From Tolumonas lignilytica (GTDB lineage Bacteria; Pseudomonadota; Gammaproteobacteria; Enterobacterales; Aeromonadaceae), in NCBI RefSeq assembly GCF_000527035.1, contig NZ_AZUK01000001.1:1584501-1648500 (forward strand): a stretch of DNA of 64,000 nucleotides, written 5' to 3'. The position numbers and the translations under genes were made by a program. Of this stretch, positions 28,691-37,897 are shown piece by piece. Position 1 is the first letter of the stretch. Every line of letters starts with the position of its first letter. The notes beneath the pieces are model-generated. The model was not told the DNA's origin. It did not search any database and worked only from the letters and a program-made list of their open reading frames with translations.

Positions 28691-28865
28691 TTATAGAATC
28701 CATAGCCCCTGTTATCCACCACATTGCGCTTTACTGAAACGGCGCGACGCAGAACGACCACAAGATCTATCTTCATCGGAATTAATCAAATTGACGAATG
28801 AGCATGGAGTGAATAGTCTTGGCTTACAGTTTCTGATTTTATCTCTACCTGATACGGAACCCATT

Positions 28866-29474
28866 ATGAAAAAAGTGTTTGTGTTGTTAGTCAGTCTGTT
28901 CATGGCCCCGTTCTTACAAGCGGCGCCCGCATTTAAAGAAAACGTCAATTACGAAGTCATCCGCCAGACCAGCACACCTAAACCAGAAGTCATGGAGTTC
29001 TTCTCCTATTTTTGTCCACATTGCTACCAGTTTGAACCGATCATGGCCGAGCTGCGCAAACAACTGCCTGCGGATGTGACCTTCAAGCGCACGCCTGTCG
29101 CGTTTCTGGGTAAAGAAATGGGGCCAGAATTGCAACGCGCGTATGCGGTCGCCGATCTGTTGAAAGTAGAAGACAAAGTCACTCCACTGTTCTTTAACCT
29201 GATCCACGCAGAACGTCAGCCACCACAGAATCGTGCCGATGTGCGTGCCGTCTTCGTGAAAGCCGGTGTGGATGGTAAGGATTTTGATGGTGCCATCGAC
29301 AGCTTTGCCGTCAACGGTATGGTGGCGCAATATGATCGCAACACCGGCAGCATGAACATTCGTGCCGTTCCTTCGACCGTGGTCAACGGTAAATATCTGG
29401 TGAAAACCGAAGGAATCAAGAGCACCGATGAGTATATTGCGCTGGTTAAATTCTTATTGAATAAGCAAGATTAA
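28866..29474 (+). CDS. dsbA: Periplasmic thiol:disulfide oxidoreductase DsbA
   Basis: 202 residues from the ATG at 28866; the frame opens earlier (28791), but the signal peptide MKKVFVLLVSLFMAPFLQAA starts here. Active-site CPHC lies near residue 49 in FFSYFCPHCYQFEP, followed by the thioredoxin fold with helical insertion and cis-proline (VPSTVVNGKY). Introduces disulfides into exported proteins; needs DsbB for reoxidation (not in the window). Confidence 0.95.
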   Translation: MKKVFVLLVSLFMAPFLQAAPAFKENVNYEVIRQTSTPKPEVMEFFSYFCPHCYQFEPIMAELRKQLPADVTFKRTPVAFLGKEMGPELQRAYAVADLLKVEDKVTPLFFNLIHAERQPPQNRADVRAVFVKAGVDGKDFDGAIDSFAVNGMVAQYDRNTGSMNIRAVPSTVVNGKYLVKTEGIKSTDEYIALVKFLLNKQD

Positions 29475-29512
29475 TCACGAAACGACGCTGCCGGACTGAT
29501 TCCGGCGCGTTC

Positions 29513-29556
29513 AAAAAAGCCCCTCATCACCGAACTGGTATGAGGGGCTTTTTTTT
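29513..29556. terminator. dsbA terminator
   Basis: Stem aaaagcccctcat / atgaggggctttt with a 12-base loop followed by a T-run. Because of the A-run before the stem it can also serve exuR on the other strand. Confidence 0.9.
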
Positions 29557-29590
29557 CATCAATAATTAAACTGGGTGCGCAGCAATACAA

Positions 29591-30358
29591 TTAAGCACGC
29601 ACTAAATGCACGACTGGGTTTTCAGAGAACAGATACCGATCATCCACCAGATCGTCATCAATCATTGTTCCTTGAAACAGCATTTGCTTGGTATTTTCCA
29701 GATGTTGCCACATCGCCAGCTTGGCCGCTTTAGGGTCTTTTCTCATCAGTGCTTTCAGGATCTGTTCATGATCTTCACACCAGCTTTCCATCGCCTTGTC
29801 ATCGATATGTTCGTGCAATTTACGCCAGTAGGGGTTTTTTTCACGATGCTGCCAAAGCTTTTCCACCAAGGTCACCAGCACTGAGTTCTGTGTGGCCTTG
29901 GCCACCTGAATATGAAACTCTTTATCCCATTGCGAATCTCGGGCGCGATCTTCCTGACGGGCCGTTTCCTGAATCGCCTGCAGTGCCAGAATATCTTGTT
30001 TCGTCACTTGGGTAGCGGCAAATTCGGCAATGTTACTTTCCAGCAACTGACGCGCCTGCAGCAACTCAAATGGTCCGGCGGTCAGGAATTCATCATCCTG
30101 CTCATTATCACTTACCGGCTGATACCGAGGCTCAACTCCGACGACATGGATCCCAGAACCTTTGCGCGCATCAACCAGACCTTCCACTTCCAGCATGATG
30201 ATCGCTTCGCGGACAACGGTACGGCTCACCGCCATCGTTTCTGCAATCAGCCGTTCTGCGGGCAAACGATCGCCAATGGCATATTGACCACTTCGGATCT
30301 GCTGTTTTAATTCGCTGGCTACCTTTTGGTATAACCGACTCGCTTCAAAAGATTCCAT
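29591..30358 (-). CDS. exuR: Hexuronate regulon repressor ExuR (GntR/FadR family)
   Basis: 255 residues from the ATG at 30358 (AGGA seven bases upstream; an in-frame TTG one codon earlier is less likely). N-terminal winged helix with LPAERLIAE and [18 protein letters not shown]-terminal FCD ligand domain with [20 protein letters not shown] and [15 protein letters not shown], nearly as in E. coli ExuR. Represses galacturonate/glucuronate genes until hexuronates or their products bind. Lies downstream of exuT on the same strand; its own upstream region carries an operator word, suggesting autoregulation. Confidence 0.93.
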   Translation of the reverse strand: MESFEASRLYQKVASELKQQIRSGQYAIGDRLPAERLIAETMAVSRTVVREAIIMLEVEGLVDARKGSGIHVVGVEPRYQPVSDNEQDDEFLTAGPFELLQARQLLESNIAEFAATQVTKQDILALQAIQETARQEDRARDSQWDKEFHIQVAKATQNSVLVTLVEKLWQHREKNPYWRKLHEHIDDKAMESWCEDHEQILKALMRKDPKAAKLAMWQHLENTKQMLFQGTMIDDDLVDDRYLFSENPVVHLVRA

Positions 30359-30411
30359 CACAACATCCTATTCAGAGTTCTACTGACAGTATAACGGAAA
30401 TAGCAAAACCT

Positions 30412-30427
30412 GTTATACCAATAACAG
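30412..30427. promoter_or_regulatory. ExuR-type operator upstream of exuR
   Basis: tgttataccaataaca; the minus strand reads attggtataaca, the same 12-base word found upstream of exuT and uxaC. It lies 54 bases before the exuR start. Similar to the E. coli ExuR/UxuR half-site ATTGGTATA. Confidence 0.75.
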
Positions 30428-30491
30428 GTTTTGTTACTTTACACTGTAACGCAATTAATTGATTGTGCTACATGTCGCGTTTTAATTGTTG

Positions 30492-31787
30492 TCAGGCTGT
30501 CGCTACCTCAGTTTTAGATTCTGGAATGATTGGCGATGATGAAGATTTAATCATCATGCAAACCACCACGGCACCGATCACATCAAACAGAGATAAGCAG
30601 ACGAACAGCGGATCGTAACCAATTTTGCTCGCAACAACCCCGACAATTAACGAGAAAATCGTTGCGCCCAAGTAACCGGACATTCCTGTCAGCCCATTCA
30701 CGGTTCCCACCATGCTTTTCGGGAAGACATCCGCAGACATCGTGATCAGAGAACCAGACAATGTTTGGTGCGCAAAAGTCCCAACACAGAACAACGCGAT
30801 AGCGGTATATGGGCTTGCCACCATGCCGATCATCGCAGGTGCCAGCATGCAAATTGCACCGGTGACTACCACCAATTTACGACTGGTCAATAAAGAGACT
30901 TTGAAATATTTCATCATCAACGGCGAGAGGTAGCCCCCGACAATACAACCCAGATCAGCCGCCAGGAATGGGATCCAGGCAAACATGGCTATTGATTTCA
31001 AATCCATATGCCGAACGGTGCTCAGGTACAGCGGGATCCAGAAGTTGAAGGTCTGCCAGGCCGGTTCTGCCAGAAATTTAGGAATCGCAATACCCCAGAA
31101 TTCTTTACGGCTAACGATCTGTTTTATCGACGGTTTAGTGGTATCGCTTTTGTGTGAGGCTTCCTGACCATTCAGAATATACTGACGTTCGTCCTCGGTA
31201 ATTTGCGGATGTTCTGCCGGTGTGCGGAAGAAAAACAACCACAATGCCACCCAGAAAAACCCTAAGCCACCGGTCACCAGAAACGCCGTCTGCCAGTTGA
31301 AATAGGTAATACAACCGATGACTAGTGGGGGAGCCAGCATCGCACCGATAGAAGAGCCGATATTGAACCAGCCAGTGGCAATAGAACGCTCTTTCGCCGG
31401 GAACCATTCCGTAACCGATTTCATACCGGCCGGAATCACTGCGGCTTCCGCCATCCCCATCAGGCCACGGAAGAAAGCCAGTGACTGCCAGTTGCCAGCA
31501 AACCCATGCAGCATATTGGACAATGACCAAGCCACACAGAAAATGGCCAGACCGATTTTAACGCCAATCGAGTCTAGAATGAAACCGGCCACAGGTTGCA
31601 TGACGGTATAACAAGCCTGGAAGGCTGCAACAACATAGGAATATTGTTCAACACTAATATGTAACTGTTCTTTTAAGGTCGGTGCAGCCGCAGACAATGA
31701 CGAACGGGTCAGGTAGTTCAATACCGTGCCTAACATGACTACGCCGATAATCCACCAGCGCAAGCCGGCAATTTTTCTTTTAGCCAT
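30492..31787 (-). CDS. exuT: Hexuronate:H+ symporter ExuT (MFS)
   Basis: 431 residues, 12 membrane segments, anion:cation symporter family. GLRWWIIGVVMLGTVLNYLTR, EWFPAKERSIATGWFNIGSS and RFLAEPAW-type motif KFLAEPAWQTFNFW match E. coli ExuT. Imports galacturonate and glucuronate. Divergent from uxaCBA-ygjV across 460 bases holding two operator words and a CRP-like site. Confidence 0.94.
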   Translation of the reverse strand: MAKRKIAGLRWWIIGVVMLGTVLNYLTRSSLSAAAPTLKEQLHISVEQYSYVVAAFQACYTVMQPVAGFILDSIGVKIGLAIFCVAWSLSNMLHGFAGNWQSLAFFRGLMGMAEAAVIPAGMKSVTEWFPAKERSIATGWFNIGSSIGAMLAPPLVIGCITYFNWQTAFLVTGGLGFFWVALWLFFFRTPAEHPQITEDERQYILNGQEASHKSDTTKPSIKQIVSRKEFWGIAIPKFLAEPAWQTFNFWIPLYLSTVRHMDLKSIAMFAWIPFLAADLGCIVGGYLSPLMMKYFKVSLLTSRKLVVVTGAICMLAPAMIGMVASPYTAIALFCVGTFAHQTLSGSLITMSADVFPKSMVGTVNGLTGMSGYLGATIFSLIVGVVASKIGYDPLFVCLSLFDVIGAVVVCMMIKSSSSPIIPESKTEVATA

Positions 31788-31974
31788 GTTGCCGCTCCTT
31801 AATCAAGCCTGCCGCGATCTCAGCGACAGGCAAATCACCAACCATTCTGGCCGATAGATTCATATTCATTTCCTCTGTTTATTTGCCGTTAAGTCATGAA
31901 ATAGATGATAAGGAGATTGCATTTATCACTACTTCACTCAAAAACGTCATATCTCTTATGACAGATTAATGATA

Positions 31975-31986
31975 ATTGGTATAACA
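31975..31986. promoter_or_regulatory. ExuR-type operator (exuT side)
   Basis: attggtataaca, identical to the words at 30412-30423 (opposite strand) and 32150-32161. Confidence 0.75.
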
Positions 31987-32035
31987 GGATGAATCGGTGA
32001 GCCTGATCTAATTTTCAGCACTTCCCCCTTAAAAA

Positions 32036-32055
32036 TGTGTGACAATCGTCACTCG
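32036..32055. promoter_or_regulatory. CRP-like binding site in the exuT-uxaC region
   Basis: tgtga-caatcg-tcact at 32038-32053, 9 of 10 consensus positions, midway between the two ExuR-type operators. Fits the known cAMP-CRP activation of hexuronate genes in enterobacteria. Confidence 0.7.
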
Positions 32056-32149
32056 CAGCACGTTATGCCGCAGCCCACCCCTCATTTGTGTGACAGATAT
32101 TGCAAAAATAGCGCACACAGGCTGGACAACTGAAATCAGTCAACCAATA

Positions 32150-32161
32150 ATTGGTATAACA
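32150..32161. promoter_or_regulatory. ExuR-type operator (uxaC side)
   Basis: attggtataaca, preceded directly by ccaata so that accaa/ttggt arms form an inverted repeat at 32143-32155. It lies about 90 bases before uxaC. Confidence 0.78.
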
Positions 32162-32247
32162 TCTTAATTGGCACTGATGGTTGGTCGCAGGTCTCTTACC
32201 GCCTCAGACACGAAGATATTGCTGCAATCGATACATAGGAGTAGAGA

Positions 32248-33660
32248 ATGACGGCTTTTTTAACGGAAGACTTTTTGCTGGATACCGATTTTGCGCGCCA
32301 GCTCTATCATGATTTCGCAGCTGAACAGCCTATTTATGATTTTCACTGTCATTTACCGCCGCAACTGATTGCCGATAATTATCAGTTCAAAAACCTGTAT
32401 GACATCTGGTTGAAAGGCGATCACTATAAATGGCGGGCGATGCGTTCCAATGGCACGGATGAACGTTTCTGTACCGGTGATGCCGATGACTATGCCAAAT
32501 ATCAGGCCTACGCAGCGACTGTACCGCATACCATTGGTAACCCGCTGTATCACTGGACACATCTTGAGCTGCGTCGTCCGTTCGGTCTCACCGATGTTTT
32601 GTTATCGCCAGCAACAGAAAAACAAATCTGGGATTTCTGTAATCAGCAACTGGCCCAGCCCGAATTCTCCGCCCGCGGCATCATGCAACAGATGAATGTG
32701 AAGTTAGTGGCGACCACTGATGACCCCATTGATGACCTGTCTCATCATGCAAGAATTGCCGCAGATAAAGACTTCAAGGTGGTGGTGACGCCGAGCTGGC
32801 GTCCGGATAAGGCGTTCAATATCGACGCGCCTTGGTTTGCCGATTATATGACGGCGCTGGAACAGGCCGCCGATGTGTCGATATCCACCTTTGAGGATCT
32901 GACGAAAGCATTAACCGTTCGCTTGGACCATTTTGCAAAACACGGCTGCAAGATTGCCGACCATGCACTGGATGTCGTGCTATTCGGTGAAGCCTCGCAA
33001 GCCGGACTCACCGCGATGTTGCAAGCCCGTCGCCAGGGACAGCTTCTATCACCGGAACAGGTCGCGGCATTTAAAACTGCAGTGCTGCTGTTTCTGGCAA
33101 AAGAGTACAAACAGCGGGGCTGGGTGCAGCAATATCACATCGGGGCACTGCGTAATAACAACAGCCGCCGCCTGCTGGAGCTGGGCCCGGACACTGGCTT
33201 TGACTCGATCAACGATGGTCTGGTTGCCGCACCACTGTCTCGTCTGCTGGATGCCCAGGATCGCAACAATCAACTGCCGAAAACCATTCTGTACTGCTTG
33301 AACCCGCGCGATAACGAAGTGCTGGCGACCATGCTGGGGAATTTCCAGGGGGATAACACGCCAGGAAAAATGCAGTTTGGTTCAGGTTGGTGGTTCAACG
33401 ATCAGAAAGACGGCATGGAACGTCAGATGACTCAGCTGGCTCAACTGGGCTTACTGAGTCGCTTCGTCGGCATGCTGACTGACAGTCGCAGCTTCCTTTC
33501 TTATACCCGTCACGAATACTTCCGTCGTGTGCTGTGCCGGATGCTCGGCCGTTGGGTTGCCGATGGTGAAGCACCGGCAGATATTAAGTTGCTGGGTGAC
33601 ATGGTGAAAAATATCTGTTTCCACAATGCAAAACATTATTTTGGCATTGAATTGAAATAA
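32248..33660 (+). CDS. uxaC: Uronate isomerase
   Basis: 470 residues. Amidohydrolase-fold isomerase converting D-glucuronate to D-fructuronate and D-galacturonate to D-tagaturonate. [13 protein letters not shown] carries the metal-binding His-x-His; VATTDDP and the C-terminal [20 protein letters not shown] are family hallmarks. First gene of the uxaC-uxaB-uxaA-ygjV operon, with a GGAG ribosome site. Confidence 0.96.
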   Translation: MTAFLTEDFLLDTDFARQLYHDFAAEQPIYDFHCHLPPQLIADNYQFKNLYDIWLKGDHYKWRAMRSNGTDERFCTGDADDYAKYQAYAATVPHTIGNPLYHWTHLELRRPFGLTDVLLSPATEKQIWDFCNQQLAQPEFSARGIMQQMNVKLVATTDDPIDDLSHHARIAADKDFKVVVTPSWRPDKAFNIDAPWFADYMTALEQAADVSISTFEDLTKALTVRLDHFAKHGCKIADHALDVVLFGEASQAGLTAMLQARRQGQLLSPEQVAAFKTAVLLFLAKEYKQRGWVQQYHIGALRNNNSRRLLELGPDTGFDSINDGLVAAPLSRLLDAQDRNNQLPKTILYCLNPRDNEVLATMLGNFQGDNTPGKMQFGSGWWFNDQKDGMERQMTQLAQLGLLSRFVGMLTDSRSFLSYTRHEYFRRVLCRMLGRWVADGEAPADIKLLGDMVKNICFHNAKHYFGIELK

Positions 33661-33681
33661 CCCGATCAGACTGATAACAGC

Positions 33682-33702
33682 ACGGGAGCCCGCGGCTCCC
33701 GT
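33682..33702 (+). repeat. Intercistronic hairpin between uxaC and uxaB
   Basis: Stem acgggagcc / ggctcccgt with a three-base loop and no T-run. A strong hairpin inside an operon gap is more likely an mRNA processing or stability element than a terminator. Confidence 0.65.
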
Positions 33703-33717
33703 ATTGAGGAGACACAA

Positions 33718-35181
33718 ATGCACGCTTTAAACCGTCAGCAATTTCCCGGCGTTCAGTATCCAGAAAAAATCATTCAGTTCGGTGAAGGAAACTTTTTGCG
33801 CGCCTTTGTGGACTGGCAAATCGATCTGTTGAATGAACACACCAATTTGAATGCGGGTATTACGCTCATCCGCCCGATAGACTCGGCATTTCCACCCAGC
33901 CTGAGCGTACAGGATGGCTTATATACCACCGTGATCCGCGGTCTGAACGAAACGGGCGAAGCCGTTCGTCACACTCGTTTGATCCGTTCTGTGAACCGCG
34001 AGTTGAACTGTTATCAACAATTTGATGACGTTTTGGCGCTGGCCCGTAACCCAGAGATCCGCTTTGTCTTTTCTAATACCACAGAAGCCGGGATTTCATA
34101 TGTTGCCGACGATAAGCTGACCGATGCGCCACCAAGCAGTTTTCCCGCCAAACTGACCCGGCTGCTGTTTGAACGCTTTCAGCATTTTAATGGCGCGACC
34201 GATAAGGGCTGGATCATCCTGCCTTGTGAACTGATCGATTATAACGGTGATGCACTGCGTGAGCTGGTACAACGTTACGCGGTGGCGTGGAAATTGCCGC
34301 TGGCTTTCAGTCACTGGCTGGGTCAGAGCAACACGTTTTGCTCCACGCTGGTAGATCGGATCGTCACCGGTTTCCCACGCGACGAACACGCGGCGCTGCA
34401 GGAGGAACTCGGCTATCAGGATCAATTCATTGATACGGCAGAATATTTCTATTTGTTTGTCATTCAGGGCCCGCAATGGTTGAGTGATGCCTTATGTCTC
34501 AACCAGTTACCTGCAGATAAACAAATGAATATCCGCATTGTTGAAGACATCAAACCCTATAAGGAACGCAAGGTCGCGATCCTGAACGGCGCGCATACAG
34601 CGATGGTTCCAGTCGCATTCTTAAGTGGTCTCAACACAGTCGGAGAAACACTGGACGATGCGGAACTGAGTCAGTTCGTTGAAAAAGCCATTTTCGAAGA
34701 AATCGTGCCGACCCTCGATCTCCCGCGGGATGAGCTGGAATCATTCTCCCGCGATGTGCTGGCCCGTTTCCGGAATCCGTTTATCAAGCATCAACTGTTG
34801 TCGATTGCACTCAATGGCATGACCAAATATAAGACCCGCATTCTGCCGCAATTGCTGACCTATCAGGATCGCACCGGTCGTCTGCCGGTTCGATTGACCT
34901 TTGCCCTGGCGGCACTGCTGGCGTTCTATCAGGGTAAACGGGGAGAGGAAACCTATCCATTACAGGATGATGCACACTGGCTGGAACACTTTGCCGCACT
35001 GTGGCCCGCCGTTGATGCCGGTCGCATTTCTCTCGCCGATCTGGTCAGACAAACGTTAAGTCTGGAAAGTCATTGGGGCGAAGATCTGACTCGCGTCAAG
35101 GGTCTGGTGGAAACCATCAGTGCTCATCTGCTTCGTATTCGTACTCAAGGCATGAGAGCGGCACTGACTGTGTGCTGCTGA
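33718..35181 (+). CDS. uxaB: Tagaturonate reductase (altronate oxidoreductase)
   Basis: 487 residues, polyol-specific long-chain dehydrogenase family. [19 protein letters not shown] is the NAD-binding start, FSNTTEAGI and [15 protein letters not shown] are UxaB hallmarks. Reduces tagaturonate to altronate with NADH. Second in the operon with a GAGGAG ribosome site. In E. coli uxaB is unlinked; here it sits between uxaC and uxaA. Confidence 0.95.
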   Translation: MHALNRQQFPGVQYPEKIIQFGEGNFLRAFVDWQIDLLNEHTNLNAGITLIRPIDSAFPPSLSVQDGLYTTVIRGLNETGEAVRHTRLIRSVNRELNCYQQFDDVLALARNPEIRFVFSNTTEAGISYVADDKLTDAPPSSFPAKLTRLLFERFQHFNGATDKGWIILPCELIDYNGDALRELVQRYAVAWKLPLAFSHWLGQSNTFCSTLVDRIVTGFPRDEHAALQEELGYQDQFIDTAEYFYLFVIQGPQWLSDALCLNQLPADKQMNIRIVEDIKPYKERKVAILNGAHTAMVPVAFLSGLNTVGETLDDAELSQFVEKAIFEEIVPTLDLPRDELESFSRDVLARFRNPFIKHQLLSIALNGMTKYKTRILPQLLTYQDRTGRLPVRLTFALAALLAFYQGKRGEETYPLQDDAHWLEHFAALWPAVDAGRISLADLVRQTLSLESHWGEDLTRVKGLVETISAHLLRIRTQGMRAALTVCC

Positions 35182-35190
35182 GGTCTCACT

Positions 35191-36678
35191 ATGCAAGAAA
35201 TCATTAAAATCCATGCTGCCGATAATGTTGCGGTAGCCCTCACCGAACTGAGTGAAGGTCAGCACGTCACACTGGACGGACAGACGCTCCTACTACGGGC
35301 ACCCATTGCCCGCGGCCATAAATTCGCACTGCGAGATCTCACGGAAAACAGCCCGATCATCAAATATGGGCTGCCTATCGGGCATGCGCGGATGGCCATC
35401 CGCCAGGGTGAGCATGTGCATCACCACAATATCAAGACCAATTTAAGCGATCTCGACAGTTATCAGTACCAGCCTGATTTTGTCGAGGTTCCGTCCCAAC
35501 CCGCAGATCGGGAAATCCAGATCTACCATCGGGCCAATGGTCAGGTGGGCATTCGCAATGAACTCTGGATTTTGCCAACCGTCGGTTGTGTCAACGCCAT
35601 GGCCAAACAGATGCAGAAACAGATCGAACAGGAGTGTGATTTATCCACTATTGATGGCATCCATCTGTTCAGCCATCAGTATGGCTGCTCTCAGTTAGGT
35701 CATGATCATCAAAATACCCGTACCATCTTGCAGGATATGGTGCGCCATCCTAATGCCGGCGGAGTTCTGGTGGTAGGTTTAGGCTGCGAAAACAACCAGA
35801 TAGCCGCGTTCAAGGAAACACTCGGGGAATTTGATGAACAACGAGTGCATTTCATGATTTGTCAGCAACACGATGATGAAGTTGCTACCGGTGTGGCGCA
35901 TCTGAAAGCCCTGCTGGACGTAATGAAACACGATCAGCGCAGTAGCGGTAAACTCAGTGAACTGAAATTTGGTCTGGAATGCGGTGGTTCTGACGGTTTC
36001 TCTGGAATTACCGCAAACCCGTTACTCGGACAGTTTTCTGATTATGTCATTCAGCATGGTGGCACCAGCGTGCTCACCGAAGTACCCGAGATGTTTGGGG
36101 CAGAGCGGATCCTGATGTCACGTTGCCGTGATGAACACACGTTCGACAAAACCGTTGAGATGGTGAATGACTTTAAACAGTATTTTATCGACCATAATCA
36201 GCCGATTTATGAAAATCCGTCTCCGGGTAACAAGGCAGGCGGGATTTCAACGTTGGAAGAAAAATCATTGGGCTGTACCCAAAAAGCCGGTCAGAGTCAG
36301 GTCATGGATGTGCTGAAGTATGGTGAACGCCTAAATCATCCGGGGCTGAATCTGCTCAGTGCGCCGGGGAATGATGCGGTAGCAACCAGCGCATTGGCGG
36401 CAGCCGGATGTCATATGGTGTTGTTCAGTACTGGCCGGGGTACACCGTATGGCGGCTTTGTGCCGACGGTCAAACTGGCAACCAACAGCGATCTGGCAAA
36501 ACGCAAACCGCATTGGATCGATTTTAATGCGGGAGCCCTGCTTGAGCAGAAAACAATGGCCCAACTACTGGACGATTTCATCGACCTCATCGTTAACGTG
36601 GCAAATGGCCAAAGGACTTGCAATGAAAACAATGATTTCCGAGAATTAGCCATCTTCAAAAGCGGCGTCACTCTGTGA
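35191..36678 (+). CDS. uxaA: Altronate dehydratase
   Basis: 495 residues, UxaA/SAF family. N-terminal SAF domain and C-terminal catalytic domain with FSHQYGCSQLGHDHQNT, LKFGLECGGSDGFSG and ENPSPGNKAGG. Dehydrates altronate to 2-keto-3-deoxygluconate using iron or manganese. Begins nine bases after uxaB; KDG kinase and aldolase are not in the window. Confidence 0.96.
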   Translation: MQEIIKIHAADNVAVALTELSEGQHVTLDGQTLLLRAPIARGHKFALRDLTENSPIIKYGLPIGHARMAIRQGEHVHHHNIKTNLSDLDSYQYQPDFVEVPSQPADREIQIYHRANGQVGIRNELWILPTVGCVNAMAKQMQKQIEQECDLSTIDGIHLFSHQYGCSQLGHDHQNTRTILQDMVRHPNAGGVLVVGLGCENNQIAAFKETLGEFDEQRVHFMICQQHDDEVATGVAHLKALLDVMKHDQRSSGKLSELKFGLECGGSDGFSGITANPLLGQFSDYVIQHGGTSVLTEVPEMFGAERILMSRCRDEHTFDKTVEMVNDFKQYFIDHNQPIYENPSPGNKAGGISTLEEKSLGCTQKAGQSQVMDVLKYGERLNHPGLNLLSAPGNDAVATSALAAAGCHMVLFSTGRGTPYGGFVPTVKLATNSDLAKRKPHWIDFNAGALLEQKTMAQLLDDFIDLIVNVANGQRTCNENNDFRELAIFKSGVTL

Positions 36679-37205
36679 TCTCTCACCTACACGTGATTAC
36701 TGACTTGTTTGCAGCAAACCCGCTGGCCCAATCAGTGGGTTTGTTCGCTTTCGTCATCGGCATTTCCGCCTTCATACAGCGCAGCGATCAGCGGTTGCGT
36801 ACCTTCCTGACCCTCTACTGTATCGTCATTGGCTGTCATTTTTTTCTGCTGGGCTCTCCCGCCGCGGCTTATGCGGCCTGGTTGAGCGGTCTGCGCAGTT
36901 TCATCTCGACCCGAACACGACACGTTGCCGTGATGTGTTTTTTCCTGCTGATTGTTTGGGTGCTGGGTGTTCCCCATATTACGCAGCCTATTCAATGGTT
37001 AACCATTATCGGTACTACCGTCGGAACCTGGGCGCTGTATCGGGAACAGGGCCTGCGCATGCGACTCCTGTTGCTGACCGGGACCATCTGCTGGGTAACG
37101 CACAACGTGGTGATCGGCTCTATCGGCGGCTCATTGATTGAAGGCAGTTTTCTGTTTGTGAACAGCCATACCATTTTCCGATTATGGCGTCAGCAAATGG
37201 CATGA
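36675..37205 (+). CDS. ygjV: YgjV-family inner-membrane protein
   Basis: 176 residues, five or six hydrophobic segments. Starts with GTG overlapping the uxaA stop (GTGA), so it is translationally coupled to altronate dehydratase. E. coli also has ygjV next to uxaA, which with the YgjV-like sequence (ending FLFVNSHTIFRLW) supports the name. Function unknown; conserved linkage implies a hexuronate-related role, which is inference. Confidence 0.8.
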   Translation: MISHLHVITDLFAANPLAQSVGLFAFVIGISAFIQRSDQRLRTFLTLYCIVIGCHFFLLGSPAAAYAAWLSGLRSFISTRTRHVAVMCFFLLIVWVLGVPHITQPIQWLTIIGTTVGTWALYREQGLRMRLLLLTGTICWVTHNVVIGSIGGSLIEGSFLFVNSHTIFRLWRQQMA

Positions 37206-37294
37206 TTTCGATCCACTTCGCAGATCATCGAATCATTGTCACGAATAATAAACGCATGCATCTTCTTGGCTGATTGAGATTCGGAGATACTCCT

Positions 37295-37750
37295 ATTAAT
37301 ACCCCAAAAATATTAGTGAGCGCCTGTTTGCTGGGCTGTCCGGTTCGCTATGATGGCCAGAGTAAACCTGTGATTCACCCCTTATTACAACGCTGGCAGG
37401 CCAATGGCTGGATCATCCCTTTCTGCCCGGAACAGGCAGGCGGGTTACCAACCCCCCGGCCCCCGGCAGAAATACAGGCCGATGGCCGGGTGATGACGGC
37501 AGAAGGTCGAGATGTCACCGCACCATTTGTCAAAGGTGCAGAGCAAGCCCTGGCCGTATGTCAGCAACAGAAAATCAAATACGCCTTGTTGAAAGAAAGC
37601 AGCCCCTCTTGTGGCAGCACCAACATTTATGATGGTCATTTCCGGGGTAAAAAAATTGCCGGAGAAGGCGTGACGACGCATTTACTTAAAACACATCACG
37701 TCCAAGTGTTCTCGGAAACGCAGATAGATGAAATGTTCAATTCACTGTAA
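37295..37750 (+). CDS. DUF523 family protein, apparently starting at ATT
   Basis: 151 residues if begun at ATT 37295; no ATG, GTG or TTG lies near the family N terminus KILVSACLLGCPVRYDG except a TTG at 37274 that has no ribosome site. The sequence ggag at 37283-37286 is spaced eight bases before the ATT, an ideal arrangement. Conserved cysteines are seen in SACLLGCPVRYDG and KESSPSCGS, the DUF523 signature, and FCPEQAGGLPTPRPPAEI follows. Biochemical role unknown. Ends in a clear terminator. Confidence 0.78.
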   Translation: MNTPKILVSACLLGCPVRYDGQSKPVIHPLLQRWQANGWIIPFCPEQAGGLPTPRPPAEIQADGRVMTAEGRDVTAPFVKGAEQALAVCQQQKIKYALLKESSPSCGSTNIYDGHFRGKKIAGEGVTTHLLKTHHVQVFSETQIDEMFNSL

Positions 37751-37775
37751 TTACAATACGGTGAACCACCCTTCA

Positions 37776-37801
37776 AGCCCCTCATTTTTGAGGGGTTTTT
37801 A
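37776..37801 (+). terminator. Terminator after the DUF523 gene
   Basis: Stem cccctca / tgagggg with a four-base T loop and a T-run. Confidence 0.88.
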
Positions 37802-37848
37802 TTTTCCGGCTATTCCAAAATAAAACTTGCCTTCTCTATATTCTTAAC

Positions 37849-37867
37849 GATAATCATTCTCATTATT
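37849..37867. promoter_or_regulatory. Fur box upstream of efeU
   Basis: gataatcattctcattatt matches 15 of 19 positions of the Fur consensus GATAATGATAATCATTATC. It lies about 30 bases before the efeU start, so iron-bound Fur would block the promoter. Confidence 0.8.
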
Positions 37868-37897
37868 CATTAAGAGTGACTATCGCTTGAGGTGTTC

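Larger units (their letters stand above)
28470..28865. other. gmhB-dsbA intergenic region (about 400 bases)
   Basis: No gene seen on either strand. It contains a perfect 24-base palindrome at 28511-28534, a CRP-like site at 28673-28690 and the dsbA promoter and leader. The segment 28555-28670 is AT-rich with no recognised element. Confidence 0.55.
31788..32247. other. exuT-uxaC divergent control region (460 bases)
   Basis: No gene seen. Contains two ExuR-type operator words (31975-31986 and 32150-32161), a CRP-like site (32036-32055) between them, and a weaker CRP half-site tgtga near 32089. Start sites cannot be fixed by eye. Confidence 0.7.

Noticed and set aside
28555-28700. Ribosomal RNA operon leader after gmhB, as in some related bacteria
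   Set aside because: No 16S sequence, boxA or leader motif follows; dsbA comes next instead.
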